Notes: generated by a model from the sequence alone, not told the origin. Shown: positions 52,890-61,182, counted from the first letter of the stretch. The stretch is 64,000 nucleotides of DNA from Anaerolineae bacterium (GCA_022071955.1 JAJVIM010000015.1:1-64000), one strand, 5' to 3'. Made by a program: numbers and translations.

Positions 52890-52957
52890 CATACACGCTG
52901 ATCTTACGAATCCCCAAACAGATTAGTCCTTTCGTCCCGTTTTTCTTGCGTAACTGG

Positions 52958-55240
52958 TTAGTTGGTGGGCGGCTGCAAAATGGTTTCGCGCAGCAGAGAT
53001 TTGATTGGCCCGTGGCGACGTTTGACCATAATGGTGGTCACTTTGGCTTTGATCGCCACCTGTTCGGGAATGTTGCCAATCAGCAGCGTTCTGAAGGTGG
53101 GTTCGTTGGTGGCGCCAATGATGATCAGATCGTAATCGGCAGACGTTTTGATAATAGTGTCGACCACGTCGTCGCCCTCAACTACTTTCAAGTTGAGTTC
53201 GTAGGGCAGCGCGCCTTCAACCGAGTGGGCCAAATCCTGCTGGGCGCGCACCCGATCGGCTTCGCTGGACCCCTGGCGGATAATGCGCAGTACAGTCACT
53301 TTAACCGGCCCATTTTTCGATTGCAGCGCCATGGCCACGGCCATCTGCACCGCCCGGCGGCTGTTGGGGCCGCCGGCCACCGGCACCAGAATCGATGTTA
53401 GCTCGCGGTATTTGCGATAGCGCACCACGGCAATATCGGTGGGCGGGTTGTCAACAATGCTGTCGATGACGCTGCCAAATGCCCGGCCCGAGGTATTGGT
53501 GTAGCCGGGCCAGCCCAGCACAATCAGGTTGCTGGCATTTTCTTCAACGGTTTTGCGGATCGCCTTGCCCACATCGCGCCCCAGCCGAATCATGGTATGC
53601 ACCGGCACGTCCCACTGCTTGGCCTCTTCGATGACGGCCTCAAGCGCGGGCCGGCCTTCTTTGAGAAATTCGCGGCCTTCGGCCAGTTCGAGCTGCGGCG
53701 GCACCCGGGCAATATTTAGCGCCAGCACCTCGCCATCGTGGGTTTTGGCCAAAATAGCGCCAATCTGCCCCAGAATGCGCGATTGACCTTTGGTTGCCAC
53801 CGGCACCAGCACCGAGTAATCTTTGCTGACCAGCACCTCTTCCAGCAGAATTTCCCGGGGTTTGACCATCTTTTCAACCCGGGAAAAATAGCCCCAATAA
53901 AACAGCATGCCCACCACAATCCATGCAGCGGCCACATACCAGCCGATGGGACTGAAGGTGAACAGAAAAATGGCCAGCGCGGTCATGGCGATAATCGCCA
54001 AAATCGGGATGACCGGGAAGAAAGGAGTGATGAACCCCCGGTCCAAATCTGGCCGGCGCAGCCGCAGGCGCATGGCAGAAACATTCACCTGGATGAACAG
54101 AAACAGGAACATCAGGTCGGCGGCCGCGGCCACATCGTGAATCGGCAAGGCCAGGGCCATCGTCAAAATGAGGATGCCGGAAATAATCACCGCCCAAAAG
54201 GGCGTGTGTCGCACCGGGTGAATGTGCGAGAACAGTTTAGGCAGGTTGTGATCGCGGCCCATTGCAAAGGAAACGCGAGAAGACGAATAGGTAGTGGCAA
54301 TGAGCGCCGACATGGTTGAAGCCAGGGCGCTGATAAGCAGGATCACCGCTCCGTAGGGCATTACCTGAGAGGCGGCCTCGATGATGGCGGTTTCGCCTTT
54401 TTCTCCCAAAAATTGATACGTGCGCATGCCTTCGGGTGCGGTAATGGCGCCAATCGCTACAAAGGCTACCACAATATAAATTAAAACGACCACGCCAATT
54501 GAAATAAACGTGGCGCGCGGCAGGTTTCGTTTGGGGTTTTTGATCTCTTCCCCGGATTGGGCGATGATTTCGTAGCCTTCGAAGGCAATAAAGGTTAAGC
54601 CCATTGCCACCAGCACGCCGCTAAACCCTTCGGGCAGAAACCCTTCTGTAAAGCGATTGGTCCAGCCTTCCGGGTGTTGAAACATGGCGTACAGCCCAAA
54701 ACCGCAAAACAGCCCCAGGATGATAACCTTGGTCACGGTGACAATGTTGCCTACCGTGCCCGTTTCAGATGCGCCCCGGTAGTTGAGATAAGTGAAGGCC
54801 ACAATAATCAGAGTGGTAAATACCACTTTGAGGCCTTCTGTCCCCAGGCCAAACGTTGGCAGGCCGACCAGTTCATAAAACTCGGTAGCAAAACTGCCAA
54901 AAGCCAGGGCGTACAGGCTGCCGGCGACAGCGTGGGCAAACCAGCTCATCCAGCCCCCCAAAAAACCCTGGGTGCCGCCCAATGCCTCTTTAACCCACAG
55001 ATAACCGCCCCCGGCCTCCGGGAAAGCCGATCCCAGCTCGGCGTAGGCCATTGCTGTTAGTGTGGCGACAATGCCGTTGAGAAAAAAGGCCAGCACCAGC
55101 GCCGGACCGGCCGCGCCCGCTGCCAACCCGGTTAACACAAAAATGCCGGCGCCAATCATCGCCCCCACACCGATCATGGTCACATCAAAAAGCCCCAGAT
55201 CTCGACTAAGAGTAACTTCTATTTGCTGTTCGTTGGCCAC
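52958..55240 (-). CDS. APC-family amino-acid permease with two C-terminal Usp domains
   Basis: 760 residues. N-terminal ~1-465: amino-acid/polyamine/organocation permease with about 12 membrane helices. The first-helix motif VGAMIGAGIFVLTGLAAG and GLTFIAFEGYEIIAQSGEEI in helix 6 are typical. C-terminal ~480-760: two universal-stress-protein-like (Usp) domains, the first with LIVLGWPGYTNTSGRAFGSV and the second with LVPVAGGPNSRRAVQMAVA and LIIIGATNEPTFRTLLIGNI, which match ATP-binding Usp loops. The cytoplasmic Usp pair may tune transport to ATP. As the first gene after an isoleucine-type T-box leader, a branched-chain amino acid is the likely substrate; this is an inference from the regulator. 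Confidence 0.9.
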   Translation of the reverse strand: MANEQQIEVTLSRDLGLFDVTMIGVGAMIGAGIFVLTGLAAGAAGPALVLAFFLNGIVATLTAMAYAELGSAFPEAGGGYLWVKEALGGTQGFLGGWMSWFAHAVAGSLYALAFGSFATEFYELVGLPTFGLGTEGLKVVFTTLIIVAFTYLNYRGASETGTVGNIVTVTKVIILGLFCGFGLYAMFQHPEGWTNRFTEGFLPEGFSGVLVAMGLTFIAFEGYEIIAQSGEEIKNPKRNLPRATFISIGVVVLIYIVVAFVAIGAITAPEGMRTYQFLGEKGETAIIEAASQVMPYGAVILLISALASTMSALIATTYSSSRVSFAMGRDHNLPKLFSHIHPVRHTPFWAVIISGILILTMALALPIHDVAAAADLMFLFLFIQVNVSAMRLRLRRPDLDRGFITPFFPVIPILAIIAMTALAIFLFTFSPIGWYVAAAWIVVGMLFYWGYFSRVEKMVKPREILLEEVLVSKDYSVLVPVATKGQSRILGQIGAILAKTHDGEVLALNIARVPPQLELAEGREFLKEGRPALEAVIEEAKQWDVPVHTMIRLGRDVGKAIRKTVEENASNLIVLGWPGYTNTSGRAFGSVIDSIVDNPPTDIAVVRYRKYRELTSILVPVAGGPNSRRAVQMAVAMALQSKNGPVKVTVLRIIRQGSSEADRVRAQQDLAHSVEGALPYELNLKVVEGDDVVDTIIKTSADYDLIIIGATNEPTFRTLLIGNIPEQVAIKAKVTTIMVKRRHGPIKSLLRETILQPPTN

Positions 55241-55351
55241 AGGTTGTTCTCCTTGTCTGTTTCGGGTTGGATAGAGTTGGCTTACGGATTACAAAAATGT
55301 TGCACGGTATTGTACTGCCAATCGGCTAACCCGGCACATTAGCCCGACTTT

Positions 55352-55723
55352 AAAAAGAAAGACTCCCGCCCCATTTGGGACGAGAGCGTCTGCTTCCCGC
55401 GGTACCACCCAGCTTGGTGTTGCCACCCACTTTATCGCCCGCCAGAATTGATATTCTGAAAGGCGCGCCCCGTTAACGTGGAACGAGTCCGGCTGAGCCT
55501 ACTGGAGTTGGGTGAGTTTGGTGAGTGGGATGAGTTAGGTGAGTAAAAAATTAACTCACGCAACTCTTCGTACTCATTAACTCATCAAACTTGTATCTTT
55601 CGGTCAGCGGCTCGGGAAGGATTTTCGGCCAGTTTGGCGCATCCGGCTCACACCATCCCGGACTCGCTGGGCGTTACGGCTGGCGTACTCGTTTCCGTCA
55701 AAGCCTGTAGGTACTGGTTTCAG
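55352..55723 (-). promoter_or_regulatory. Class I T-box riboswitch leader (probable isoleucine type)
   Basis: On the minus strand the T-box sequence GGGTGGTACCGCGG lies at 55397-55410, followed by a terminator stem (55363-55386) and a T-rich run (55352-55360). Upstream are Stem I hallmarks: GACGGAAACGAGTAC (AGTA of the S-turn) near 55683-55697 and GGATGGTGTGAGCC in the distal part. GCCAG pairs with CTGGC above the specifier loop, whose 3' strand reads CGAAAATC, giving AUC (Ile) as best specifier. The antiterminator bulge UGGU fits a tRNA with A73, as tRNA-Ile has. Downstream genes: permease, alaX, ileS. Confidence 0.85.
55504..55588. repeat. Nonamer-phased hairpin element inside the T-box leader
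   Basis: Four GAGT-containing units spaced 9 nt (GAGTTTGGT, GAGTGGGAT, GAGTTAGGT, GAGTAAAAA) are followed by ACTC units spaced 9, 9 and 8 nt that can pair with them. It occupies the Stem II region between Stem I and Stem III, leaving both conserved parts intact. Confidence 0.75.
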
Positions 55724-55729
55724 GCCAAA

Positions 55730-55758
55730 ACTATATCACGAAGGCGGGGGCATGTCAA
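55730..55758 (-). promoter_or_regulatory. Promoter of the T-box leader
   Basis: Minus strand: TTGACA (55753-55758), 17 nt, TATAGT (55730-55735). Start expected near 55723, at the base of Stem I. Confidence 0.75.
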
Positions 55759-55782
55759 AAAAATAACGGGCATCGCCCGCAA

Positions 55783-55810
55783 TTGCTTAAACCCGCAAAA
55801 ACTCTAAAAT
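55783..55810 (+). promoter_or_regulatory. Candidate promoter of selC
   Basis: TTGCTT (55783-55788), 16 nt, TAAAAT (55805-55810). The expected start coincides with the first base of the tRNA. Confidence 0.45.
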
Positions 55811-55817
55811 AACTGTC

Positions 55818-55913
55818 GGGAGTGGATGTCGCCCGGTGGCGGCCCTGGTCTTCAAAATCAGTGGGCGGTTGCGAGCAGCAGGCGTCGGTGGGTTCGACTC
55901 CCATCCATTCCCG
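55818..55913 (+). tRNA. selC: Selenocysteine tRNA, anticodon UCA
   Basis: 96 nt to the discriminator G (55913). 8-bp acceptor stem (GGGAGTGG with CCATTCCC), anticodon UCA at 55852-55854 in CTTCAAA, a long variable arm, and a 5-bp T stem with TTCGACT loop; 8+5 is the bacterial tRNA-Sec geometry. The stretch CTGGTCTTCAAAATCAG is close to the E. coli selC anticodon arm. The terminal CCA is not encoded (CCT follows). It implies selenoprotein synthesis; selA, selB and selD are not in the window and I found no in-frame UGA gene here. Confidence 0.93.
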
Positions 55914-55921
55914 CCTCACCC

Positions 55922-55999
55922 AAGGATGAAGGCTAACGGATGAAGGATGAAGGGCTTTGACACCCTTTCATCCTTCAAAATTCCGCCTTCATCCTTTTT
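55922..55999. terminator. Heptamer-built terminator after selC / lpdA
   Basis: Outer stem AAGGATGAAGGC (55922-55933) pairs with GCCTTCATCCTT, followed by T-run 55995-55999. Inside are heptamers GGATGAA (x3) and complementary TTCATCC units. It would terminate selC and overlaps the lpdA stop on the other strand. Confidence 0.75.
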
Positions 56000-57377
56000 A
56001 CATGTGGATGGCGTGCCCGGTAGCAGCGTGGGCGGCTTCCATAATGGCTTCGCTCATGGTTGGGTGCGGGTGAACCGTGCCGGCCAGCTCCTCCAGCGTG
56101 GTTTCCAGGCCGATCATACCCGTTGGCCCGGCCAGCATTTCGGTAACGTTGGCGCCAATCATGTGCACGCCGAGGACCTCATTGTATTTGCTTTCAGCCA
56201 CAATTTTAACAAACCCAACATTCTCATTGAGGCCCAGCGCTTTGCCGTTAGGCTGGAAGGGGAACTTGCCCACTTTTACATCGTAGCCCTGCTCGCGGGC
56301 CTGGGCTTCGGTTAGCCCCACCGAGGCCACTTCCGGGTGAGTGTAGGTGCAGCGCGGCATGTTGGGATATTTGAGCGTCCGCGGATTGTGGCCGGCCAGC
56401 GCTTCGGCGGCAATGATGCCCTGCGCGCTGGCCACGTGAGCCAGGGCCAGTTTGCCGGTAACATCGCCAATGGCAAAAATGTTGGATACATTGGTACGCA
56501 TGTGGTCGTCCACTTTAATAAAACCGCGCTCATCCACGGCCACACCGGCCGCTTCCAAACCGATGCCCTGGCTGTTGGGCGCTACCCCCACTGAAATGAG
56601 CGTGGCGCTGGCTTTGAGTTCTTCGGTTTTGCCATCTTTGCTGATGGTTATGGTCACGCTGTCGCCGTGGTCTTCTACTTTTTCAACTTTGGTGCCGGTG
56701 TGGGTGGCAATATTTGCCCGTTTGAATTGCCGTTCCATTTCCTGGCTAACTTCTTCGTCTTCCAGCGGCAGCACCCGCGGCAGCATTTCAACCACGGTGA
56801 CTTTGGCGCCGTAGCTGCTAAACACGTAAGAAAATTCCATGCCAATGGCGCCCGCGCCAATCACAACCAGCGACTCCGGCACGCTGGTTTGTTCCAGCGC
56901 CTCGTGGTAGGTCCACACGGTTTTGCCGTTCACTTCCAGCCCGGGGATAACTTTGGCCCGCGCGCCGGTAGCGATAATGAAATTTTTGGCGGTGTGTACT
57001 TCGCCGTTAACTTCTACTTCGGTGGCGCTTTTGAGTACGCCAAAACCATCGATTACATCGATATTGTTCTTTTTCATCAAAAAGCCGACGCCTTTGACCA
57101 GCCGGTCGCTAACCTGGCGGCTGCGTTTTTGGGCGACGCTGTAATCAACCTTGAGGTTGTCAAAAGAAAAACCAAAGACTTTGCCATCGTGCAGCAGGTG
57201 CATAATTTCGGCATTGCGAATGAGCGATTTGGTGGGGATACAGCCCCAGTTAAGGCAGATGCCGCCCATGTGCTCTTTTTCAACAACTGCGGTTTTCTGG
57301 CCCAACTGGCTGGCTCTAATAGCCGCGACGTAACCGCCTGGCCCGCCGCCAATGACAATGGTGTCGTAGTTGCCCAT
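55998..57377 (-). CDS. lpdA: Dihydrolipoyl dehydrogenase (E3)
   Basis: 459 residues from ATG 57377, with AGAAAGGG upstream; an in-frame opening 22 codons longer has no ribosome site. FAD motif IVIGGGPGGYVAAIRASQLG, redox-active disulfide Cys41-Cys46 (GGICLNWGCIPTK), NAD-binding VVIGAGAIGMEFSYVFSSYG, the second FAD motif NIFAIGDVTG, and the dimer-interface active site GTVHPHPTMSEAIMEAA with the His-Glu pair near residues 436-441. It reoxidises the dihydrolipoyl arm of the E2 encoded upstream using NAD. Last gene of the minus-strand dehydrogenase unit. Confidence 0.96.
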   Translation of the reverse strand: MGNYDTIVIGGGPGGYVAAIRASQLGQKTAVVEKEHMGGICLNWGCIPTKSLIRNAEIMHLLHDGKVFGFSFDNLKVDYSVAQKRSRQVSDRLVKGVGFLMKKNNIDVIDGFGVLKSATEVEVNGEVHTAKNFIIATGARAKVIPGLEVNGKTVWTYHEALEQTSVPESLVVIGAGAIGMEFSYVFSSYGAKVTVVEMLPRVLPLEDEEVSQEMERQFKRANIATHTGTKVEKVEDHGDSVTITISKDGKTEELKASATLISVGVAPNSQGIGLEAAGVAVDERGFIKVDDHMRTNVSNIFAIGDVTGKLALAHVASAQGIIAAEALAGHNPRTLKYPNMPRCTYTHPEVASVGLTEAQAREQGYDVKVGKFPFQPNGKALGLNENVGFVKIVAESKYNEVLGVHMIGANVTEMLAGPTGMIGLETTLEELAGTVHPHPTMSEAIMEAAHAATGHAIHM

Positions 57378-57484
57378 CTGAAGACCCTTTCTGATTATAA
57401 AAAATAGGAATTTACTGTCGGGAGAGTATACCACAACCCGCAAATAATAAAGAAACCAACGTGATGGCCGAGCCTGACGGCGAA

Positions 57485-57526
57485 GGGGTGCGGTATCGGG
57501 CGGCTATCTGCTCAATACCGCACCCC
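57485..57526 (-). terminator. Intercistronic hairpin between E2 and E3 genes
   Basis: GGGGTGCGGTAT (57485-57496) pairs perfectly with 57515-57526; 18-nt loop; no U-run. More likely mRNA processing or stability than full termination. Confidence 0.5.
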
Positions 57527-57531
57527 TGTGC

Positions 57532-58842
57532 TTACAGCCGGGCTGGCTCTTCCAGCAATTGTTTAACGGTTTGCAGAAAGGCCGCGGCGGGCGCGCCATC
57601 TACCAGCCGGTGGTCAAACGACAGGCTCAGGGTCATCATAGCTCGCTGGGCAATTTTGCCGGCGCGAATCACCACCTTATCGACAATGCGCCCCACGCCC
57701 AAAATGGCCGCTTCCGGCGGGTTGACGATCGGCGTAAAGGCGTCAATATCAAACATGCCCAGGTTGGTTACGGTAAAGGTGCTGCCGCTCATTTCCTCGG
57801 CCTTGAGCTGGCTGGCCCGGGCGCGCTCGGCCAGCGCCGCCCGTTCGCGGGCAATATCGGCCAGCGATTTTTGGCTGGCGCGGCGGATCACCGGCACCAC
57901 CAGCCCGTCGTCGAGCGCCACCGCCAGCCCAATGTCAATTTCCGGCAGCAGCCGAATTTGGTTGTCAACCAGCGTGGCGTTAAGCCGCGGGTGCTGGCGC
58001 AGGGCCAGCGCGCAGGCCTGGATGATCAGATCGGTGTAGGTGATGCCGTCCGCTTTGCGCTGCTCGCGGAAGGCCACCAGCTCGGTCACGTCGGCCTCGG
58101 TGTGCAGCGTGAGCTGGGCCATTTGTTGCAAACTCTGGTGCATCCGTTGGGCGATGGCTGCCCGCATTCCGGCCAGCGGGATGGTTTGCATGGCGTCGGG
58201 CGGCGGCGAGGCCGGCGCGGCAGGTTTTTGCTGCGCGGCCAAATAGGCTTCCACGTCTCGCTCGGTGATCCGGTCGCTGCCGCCGGTGGACGGAATCTGG
58301 GCCAGGTCGAGGCTGTGCTGGCGGGCCAGCCGTTTGGCGCTGGGCGAGGCGCGCACTTCGCGCACTTCGGCCGGCGGGGCAGCGGCCTCAACTTTGGCCT
58401 GCCGCGCCTCGATGAAAGCCAGCACGTCCTTTTCAGTGACGCGGCTGCCATCGGCGGGCGGAATTTGGGCCAGATCGAGGCCGTGCTCGCGGGCAAGCCG
58501 TTTGGCCACCGGCGAGGCGCGCACATCGGTAGCGGGCGGCGGCGGCGGTGCAACCGGCTCGGGCCGGGGCGCGGCGGACGGGGGTGCTGTGCCGGCCTCT
58601 GCCGAAACTTCCAGCCGGGCCAGGGTTTGGCCTCGTTTGACGACATCGCCCTGTTTGGCCAGCGTGGCCCGCAGCGTGCCGCCCGCCGGGGCCGGCACCT
58701 CAAACGAGACCTTCTCGGCCTGTAAAATCAAAATCTCCTCCCCCGGCTGGACTTCGTCGCCTTCCTTTTTAAGCCAGGTTACCACCACACATTCTTCTAC
58801 CTCACCCGCTTCTGCGGGGATAACAATATCAAGTAACGGCAT
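57532..58842 (-). CDS. acoC: 2-oxoacid dehydrogenase E2 acyltransferase with two E3-binding domains
   Basis: 436 residues from ATG 58842, AAGGA upstream; the longer in-frame opening reads into the repeat element and was rejected. Lipoyl domain 1-~78 with the modified Lys44 (LQAEKVSFEV). Two peripheral subunit-binding domains follow: RASPVAKRLAREHGLDLAQI (near 110-130) and RASPSAKRLARQHSLDLAQI (near 160-180), each ending (T/D)E(K/R)DV. Catalytic domain ~210-436 with SFDHRLVDGAPAAAFL; His411 and Asp415 are the catalytic pair. Transfers the acyl group to CoA. Proteins of this class usually have one binding domain; the duplication is discussed separately. Acetoin versus pyruvate substrate is unresolved. 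Confidence 0.92.
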   Translation of the reverse strand: MPLLDIVIPAEAGEVEECVVVTWLKKEGDEVQPGEEILILQAEKVSFEVPAPAGGTLRATLAKQGDVVKRGQTLARLEVSAEAGTAPPSAAPRPEPVAPPPPPATDVRASPVAKRLAREHGLDLAQIPPADGSRVTEKDVLAFIEARQAKVEAAAPPAEVREVRASPSAKRLARQHSLDLAQIPSTGGSDRITERDVEAYLAAQQKPAAPASPPPDAMQTIPLAGMRAAIAQRMHQSLQQMAQLTLHTEADVTELVAFREQRKADGITYTDLIIQACALALRQHPRLNATLVDNQIRLLPEIDIGLAVALDDGLVVPVIRRASQKSLADIARERAALAERARASQLKAEEMSGSTFTVTNLGMFDIDAFTPIVNPPEAAILGVGRIVDKVVIRAGKIAQRAMMTLSLSFDHRLVDGAPAAAFLQTVKQLLEEPARL

Positions 58843-58856
58843 AGGCCAATCCTTGC

Positions 58857-58987
58857 GATTTTGGATTTTGGATTTTCGATTGGGCCACGGAACACGCAAT
58901 TTGAATTACGAATGACGAATGACGAATGACGAATTGCGTGTTCCGTGGCGTTGTCTCTGTAATCTGACTTCTGACTACTGATTATTG
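58857..58987. repeat. Cluster of heptamer repeats around a 17-bp inverted repeat
   Basis: GATTTTG, GATTTTG, GATTTTC, GATTGGG (58857-58884); then an inverted repeat CCACGGAACACGCAATT (58885-58901) with its complement at 58932-58948, whose loop holds three GACGAAT-type heptamers; then CTGTAAT, CTGACTT, CTGACTA, CTGATTA (about 58957-58984). It fills the whole gap between the E1beta and E2 genes. Confidence 0.85.
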
Positions 58988-58988
58988 T

Positions 58989-59999
58989 CTACCCGTTTAC
59001 CAGTTCTTTGGCGGCGGCCACAATCCGGTCAACGGAGGGGTTGATAAACTGCTCCAGCGGGCGGCTGTAGGGGATGGGTACATCCGGCACGGCCAGCCGT
59101 TTGGGCGCGGCATCCAGATAATCGAGCGCGTCTTCGGCCACCACAGCCAGAATTTCGCCGGACATGCCGTAGCTCAGGTAATCCTCGTCCACCACCAGCA
59201 GCCGGTGTGTCTTTTTAACCGAATTGACCACCGCTTCGCGGTCGAGCGGCACCAGCGTGCGCAGGTCAACTACTTCGGCGCTGATGCCCGCTTCGGCCAG
59301 CTTATCGGCAGCGTCCAGCGCCCGGTGAACCATCAGCGAGACGGTGACAATGGTTACATCCGTGCCCTCGCGTTTGATATCGGCCTGGCCAAAGGGGATG
59401 GTGTATGGCTCAACCGGCACGTGGGCCGTGGCCCGCGGGTTGGGCGTCATCCAGCCGAGGCCTTGCCCGCCTTTGTGGAAAAAGAACATCACCGGGCTGT
59501 CATCACGGATGGCCTGCGTCATCAGCCCTTTGGCGTCGTAGGGGCTGGCGGGGATCACAATTTTGATGCCGGGGGTGTGGGCAAACAACCCGTACAAACA
59601 CTGCGAGTGCTGGGCGGCGTCGCTGTAGCTGCCCCCGATGGCGGTCATCAGCACCATTGGCACTTTGGTGTTGCCGCCGCTCATGTAGTGGATTTTGGCC
59701 ATGTGGTTGTAAATCTGGTCCATCGCCGCGCCAAAAAAGTCAACAAACATCAGTTCGGCGATGGGGCGCATGCCTTCGGTGGCCGCGCCAACCGCCGCGC
59801 CGATAAAGCCCATTTCAGAGATAGGGGTGTCCATTACCCGTTCCGGGCCAAATTTTTTCAACAAACCTTCTGTGGCCCCAAAAATGCCGCCGTAAGCGCC
59901 AATATCTTCGCCCATTACAAAAACGCTGGGGTCACGTTCCATTTCCTGGGCAATCGCTTCGGCAATTGCTTTGGAGGTGGTTAATAATCGCTCTGCCAT
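58989..59999 (-). CDS. acoB: 2-oxoacid (pyruvate/acetoin) dehydrogenase E1 beta subunit
   Basis: 336 residues, full length. N-terminal SKAIAEAIAQEMERDPSVFVMGEDIGAYGG carries the glutamate that activates thiamine diphosphate (MGEDIG). Then RVMDTPISEMGFIGAAVGAA, GGSYSDAAQHSQ for the acceptor channel, FFFHKGGQGLGW, and the C-terminal VVDLRTLVPLDREAVVNSV typical of transketolase C-domains. Forms the alpha2beta2 E1 with the protein at 60196. Ribosome site AGGAG precedes ATG 59999. Confidence 0.95.
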   Translation of the reverse strand: MAERLLTTSKAIAEAIAQEMERDPSVFVMGEDIGAYGGIFGATEGLLKKFGPERVMDTPISEMGFIGAAVGAATEGMRPIAELMFVDFFGAAMDQIYNHMAKIHYMSGGNTKVPMVLMTAIGGSYSDAAQHSQCLYGLFAHTPGIKIVIPASPYDAKGLMTQAIRDDSPVMFFFHKGGQGLGWMTPNPRATAHVPVEPYTIPFGQADIKREGTDVTIVTVSLMVHRALDAADKLAEAGISAEVVDLRTLVPLDREAVVNSVKKTHRLLVVDEDYLSYGMSGEILAVVAEDALDYLDAAPKRLAVPDVPIPYSRPLEQFINPSVDRIVAAAKELVNG

Positions 60000-60021
60000 T
60001 TTTTACTCCTTTGTAAAATAG

Positions 60022-60186
60022 TTTGGTGAGTTTGGTGAGCGGGTGAGCCGCCTGCGCGTGCTCCCCCGTGTTGGGTGTGTTAATATTTCACGTTATGTCA
60101 CTCTGAGCGGCCAACGGGAGCGAAGAGTCTTTCAAATACACAAATTTTGCTGAGATTCTTCGTCGCTGCGCTCTTCAGAATGACCT
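60022..60186. repeat. Short GTGAG repeats and inverted intergenic repeat
   Basis: TTTGGTGAG units (60022-60048) resemble the element in the T-box leader. From 60097 to 60186 a longer element has arms GTCACTCTGAG...GGGAGCGAAGAGTC and, inverted, GATTCTTCGTCGCTGCGCTC...CAGAATGAC. Related to the repeat at 48394. Lies in the E1alpha-E1beta gap. Confidence 0.75.
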
Positions 60187-60195
60187 TAACACCCC

Positions 60196-61182
60196 CTACG
60201 CAAACACGTGTTCCAGCGCTTCTTCCGGGGCCGGATAGGGGCTTTCGCGAGCAAACTTTTCGGCGGCGGCTACCAGCCCGGTCATTTCGGCCTGAATCGC
60301 TTCCGCTTCGGCGTCGGTTAGCCAGCCCTGCTCTTTCATCTGGCTGCCCAAAATGTTGATGGGGTCTTTTTCTTTCCACGCTGACTTTTCGCCTTCGCGC
60401 AGATAGCCTTCGGCGTCGCCTTCAAAGTGGCCGCGGTAGCGATAGCAAATGGCCTCGATCAGGCTGGGGCCTTCGCCGCGCCGTGCCCGGGCAATGGCCT
60501 CGCCGGCGGCTTCATACACGGCCACGGCGTTTTGCCCGTCAACCTGCACCGCCGGGATGCCGTAGGCCGCGCCGCGCTCGGCGTTGCTGCGCACACTGGT
60601 AGACATCTCTTTTGGCACCGAAATGGCGTACAGGTTGTCTTCTACCACAAAAACCACCGGCAGCTTCCAAACCGAGGCGATGTTGAGCGACTCGTGGAAC
60701 GCGCCGATGTTGGCCGCGCCGTCGCCAAAAAACGAAACGGCCACGCGCTTTTCGCCGCGCTTTTTAATGGCCAGCGCCGCGCCGGCCGCGTGCGGAATCC
60801 CGCCGCCAATGATACCGCCGCAGCCAAAGTGCGTGGCGGGGTCAAACAGGTGCATGTGGCCGCCTTTGCCCTGGCACAGGCCGGTCTTTTTGCCAAAAAT
60901 TTCGGCCATCATCGCGTTGAGATCCACTCCTTTGGCAATGAGGTGGCCGTGGGGCCGATGGGTGCTGGTAACCGGGTCACCGGCGTTGAGGTGGGCGCAC
61001 ACGCCGGCGGCCACCGCCTCCTGCCCGCTGTAGAGGTGCATTTCGCCGGGGATGGGGCCGGCGGCAATGTCAAAGGCGGGCAGCTTTTCTTCATAATACA
61101 TTGCGCCCACCCGCTCCTCAAAGGTGCGGATTTTAACGATGGTCCGGTAAAGGTCCAATAAGGTTGCTTTGTCTAACGCCAT
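60196..61182 (-). CDS. acoA: 2-oxoacid (pyruvate/acetoin) dehydrogenase E1 alpha subunit
   Basis: 328 residues. Thiamine-diphosphate/Mg motif VSFFGDGAANIGAFHESLNI through VVFVVEDNLYAIS (GDG to NN-type, here DN), preceded by GKGGHMHLFDP and TSTHRPHGHLIAKG, which carry the conserved histidines of the active site. The length and GKGGHMH style match AcoA/PdhA of two-subunit E1 enzymes. It is the first gene of the E1alpha-E1beta-E2-E3 series. With an AcoX-like gene just upstream, acetoin is a reasonable substrate, but a pyruvate dehydrogenase role cannot be excluded. Confidence 0.94.
   Translation of the reverse strand: MALDKATLLDLYRTIVKIRTFEERVGAMYYEEKLPAFDIAAGPIPGEMHLYSGQEAVAAGVCAHLNAGDPVTSTHRPHGHLIAKGVDLNAMMAEIFGKKTGLCQGKGGHMHLFDPATHFGCGGIIGGGIPHAAGAALAIKKRGEKRVAVSFFGDGAANIGAFHESLNIASVWKLPVVFVVEDNLYAISVPKEMSTSVRSNAERGAAYGIPAVQVDGQNAVAVYEAAGEAIARARRGEGPSLIEAICYRYRGHFEGDAEGYLREGEKSAWKEKDPINILGSQMKEQGWLTDAEAEAIQAEMTGLVAAAEKFARESPYPAPEEALEHVFA

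Noticed and set aside
57559..58725. Plus-strand open frames opposite the E2, E1beta, E1alpha and AcoX genes (also 59205-59984, 60427-61161, 61308-62198)
   Set aside because: All mirror GC-rich genes with intact catalytic motifs on the other strand; none has a ribosome site or domain.
58843..58899. N-terminal extension of E2 encoding RKSKIQNRK
   Set aside because: This is translation of the GATTTTG repeat upstream; the ribosome site AAGGA and the lipoyl-domain start MPLLDIV place the ATG at 58842.
60098..60379. 93-codon minus-strand frame in the E1alpha-E1beta gap
   Set aside because: It runs through the intergenic inverted repeat and the 3' end of acoA in another frame; no support as a gene.
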